This document shows positions 62,237 through 64,000 of a stretch of 64,000 nucleotides of DNA, one piece after another. Numbering within the stretch: the stretch's first letter is position 1; every line of letters starts with the position of its first letter. The notes under the pieces were generated by a model that saw nothing but the letters and a program-made list of their open reading frames with translations, did no database searches and had not been told where the DNA came from. The DNA is taken from assembly GCF_037042905.1 (NCBI RefSeq), contig NC_087257.1:13800001-13864000 (forward strand), in the 5' to 3' direction. The position numbers and the translations under genes were made by a program. This DNA is from Lytechinus pictus. Lineage: Eukaryota; Echinodermata; Echinoidea; Temnopleuroida; Toxopneustidae.

Positions 62237-63562
62237 GTAAGACTACGTAAGTACAGTAGGCAAGACTAAGTAAGTACAGTAGGCTCTTTCAGGTGTAAAG
62301 TTTATTTTTTGTTTGGAGTCGTTGCGTATCTTCCATTATCAGAATCGCGCAGATTCGGATGTGCGCAATCTTGGGGCACCTTATCTGTCAATGGTCCTAA
62401 CTGTACTTAGAGGACTCTGTGATGATATTTTTATCATTTTTACATTCACGGAGCCTAGACAAGTCTCTGTTGCCTGTAGAACTTGGTACTCAAAGATGGA
62501 TTTCCGTAAAAAATCCACCTTTCCCATAATAATTTTTGGGCAAACATTTAATTTGTCCAATTTGTAAGCCTTTGTAATCTAAATATAAAAAATTAAGGCT
62601 TAAGAAATGTTAATTGTAAGCAGGTAAACATTTCGAAGGATCACTTGCTTGCAATTCCCAAGCTATATAACACAATGACATGACCTTTAACTCGAGTGAC
62701 GTCCATATGCAAGAAAATACAGAGAGAATTGGTGCAAATGCATAGCTGATTGTGCTAGTATTAGATTCCAGGCTGACGTGTATCGGTTTGGACGTTCTAA
62801 TGACAAGTTTAGAGTGTAATTTGGCGCTAATAGAGTTTCGCAACGGTTGATCTGGCGATGCCAGAAAACTAATTTCACCTCAAAATTTGTCAGATTTTTT
62901 GGCCAAATATCTATTCAATTTAATGTGTTCTAAAACTACTAAAAATTAAGTATAAGAATAATAATATATTCATAGGCCTGCCGATAGTAAAATTAAAAAA
63001 AATAATGTAAGGCCTAACTTAACCACATTTAGGGCCTATTACTATTAAAGCTTTTATACAGATTGTCTTTAATTTGTGGAAGTTAAAAATCAAGATGATG
63101 ATCAGATCTAGAATTCTCAGATCTGAAAGTTAGACCATAACTTACCTTAAAAATCCTGCAAAATTTTCTAAATACCTCATTTTGCCAGCCACATTTGAAA
63201 AGGTTCCTGCCCATTACGAAAGCTATGCACTTTAAAAGATTCGTATTATTATTGTTAAAAAGACAAAAATTGAAGTGACATAAAGTAAGCTGCAAACAGT
63301 TGCTGGATACTCTTTGCATTAATATGTTCCTCACACTGACACTGCTGTTACAGTTTCATGTAAAAATTGAACATTGAAATTGCATGCACATTAATGAGTG
63401 GCACATGCGAAGAATTACTTGTAGGACCCTTAGGCTTACTACACCATATATTTTGCGTCTTACCTACTGTGCATGTGCCATGGCTGGGACATGTACTTGT
63501 AGATTTTGCAATTTCTTGGCATGATTGAGGTTAACATTTTTTTTTCTCTCTCTCTTTTGCAG
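62237..63562. other. Putative intron, no gene seen
   Basis: Begins with a tandem 'gtaagtacagtaggcaagacta' type repeat (62236-62285), which offers several alternative donor sites. The rest is AT-rich. Confidence 0.4.
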
Positions 63563-63659
63563 CCCTGGTAGAAGCACCATCTTGATACTATCATTCAAAC
63601 TCTCATCAGCTGTATCATTAAAGGTGGACTAAAAGAACAATATTCATGCAGATATAATG
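63563..63659 (+). other. Candidate exon ending in ATG before a splice donor
   Basis: A long pyrimidine tract and TTGCAG precede 63563, and ATG|GTGAGT ends it. It could be a 5' untranslated exon whose last codon is the start, with the coding region right of the window. Confidence 0.35.
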
Positions 63660-64000
63660 GTGAGTACAAATTTATCCTTTTTGGAAGGTATTTTTTATTA
63701 TTATTGTGTTATTTTGATTATTTACATGTGCATGAACATGAGGTGCAGTTAAATAATTTTGATTTTGTAACCACTCTGATACAAAGCTTGTCTAATGCTC
63801 TTACAAGGTTCATGCTGTTGTCAATTCAAACGTAATAGATAGGCATAAGTGAAACATCAACACCTAATGTGCATTTATGATCACATCAGAATTGATCTTC
63901 GTTATGTGAAATTGGCAACTTGTAATTTCTTATTCAAACTGATGGAATTATCCCATAACTATTTAAAACACATTTAAAAAAAGCATGAATTAAAATCATG

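Overview
The window is intron-rich, AT-rich eukaryotic nuclear DNA full of transposons. The gene content (an SVEP1-like HYR/CCP matrix protein, an SLC14-type urea transporter end, a somatomedin-B protein) and the repeat spectrum (hAT-type CAGTGGCG elements, Tc1/mariner-like TA elements, a short-LTR Ty3 element, a tRNA-derived SINE) suggest a marine invertebrate deuterostome, most likely an echinoderm such as a sea urchin. That assignment is inference; no marker gene is present.

Layout. (1) 1-940: the last exon of a urea transporter, + strand. (2) About 2640-27790: a tandem segmental duplication. Copy A (about 2640-10930) and copy B (about 11230-27790) each carry one four-exon + strand gene for a secreted, proline-rich, densely N-glycosylatable protein that ends in a somatomedin B domain. 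The copies have since gained private insertions: a 232-bp hAT-type element and a short inverted-repeat element in A; an inverted-repeat element, a 1.2-kb block and a 7.3-kb block in B. The 7.3-kb block contains an intact Ty3/gypsy retrotransposon with identical 259-bp LTRs (15801-20970). (3) 30028-57658: 26 exons of a minus-strand gene for a large secreted mosaic protein with 6 HYR domains, 14 CCP/sushi domains, a Cys-rich linker and two to three Eph-receptor-like (GCC2/GCC3) modules. Nearly all exons are symmetric phase-1 modules. Its 5' end (signal peptide, possible VWA domain) was not found and probably lies beyond the window. (4) 57880-60480: an array of about 104-bp repeats interrupted by two nested hAT-type elements, each with its own perfect 8-bp target duplication. 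(5) 60574-64000: a candidate + strand promoter (NRF-1 palindrome plus TATA) and three candidate leading exons of a gene that continues past the right edge.

The most novel candidate is the duplicated proline-rich/somatomedin-B gene. Its mature N-terminus is made of Pro-Arg repeats with sequons, ends at a dibasic Lys-Arg site, and is followed by a polyproline/Asn-Ser-Ser region and an eight-cysteine SMB domain. It could be a precursor that releases a proline-arginine-rich peptide, but that function is a hypothesis. The paired copies also act as a natural clock: empty sites in one copy date insertions in the other.
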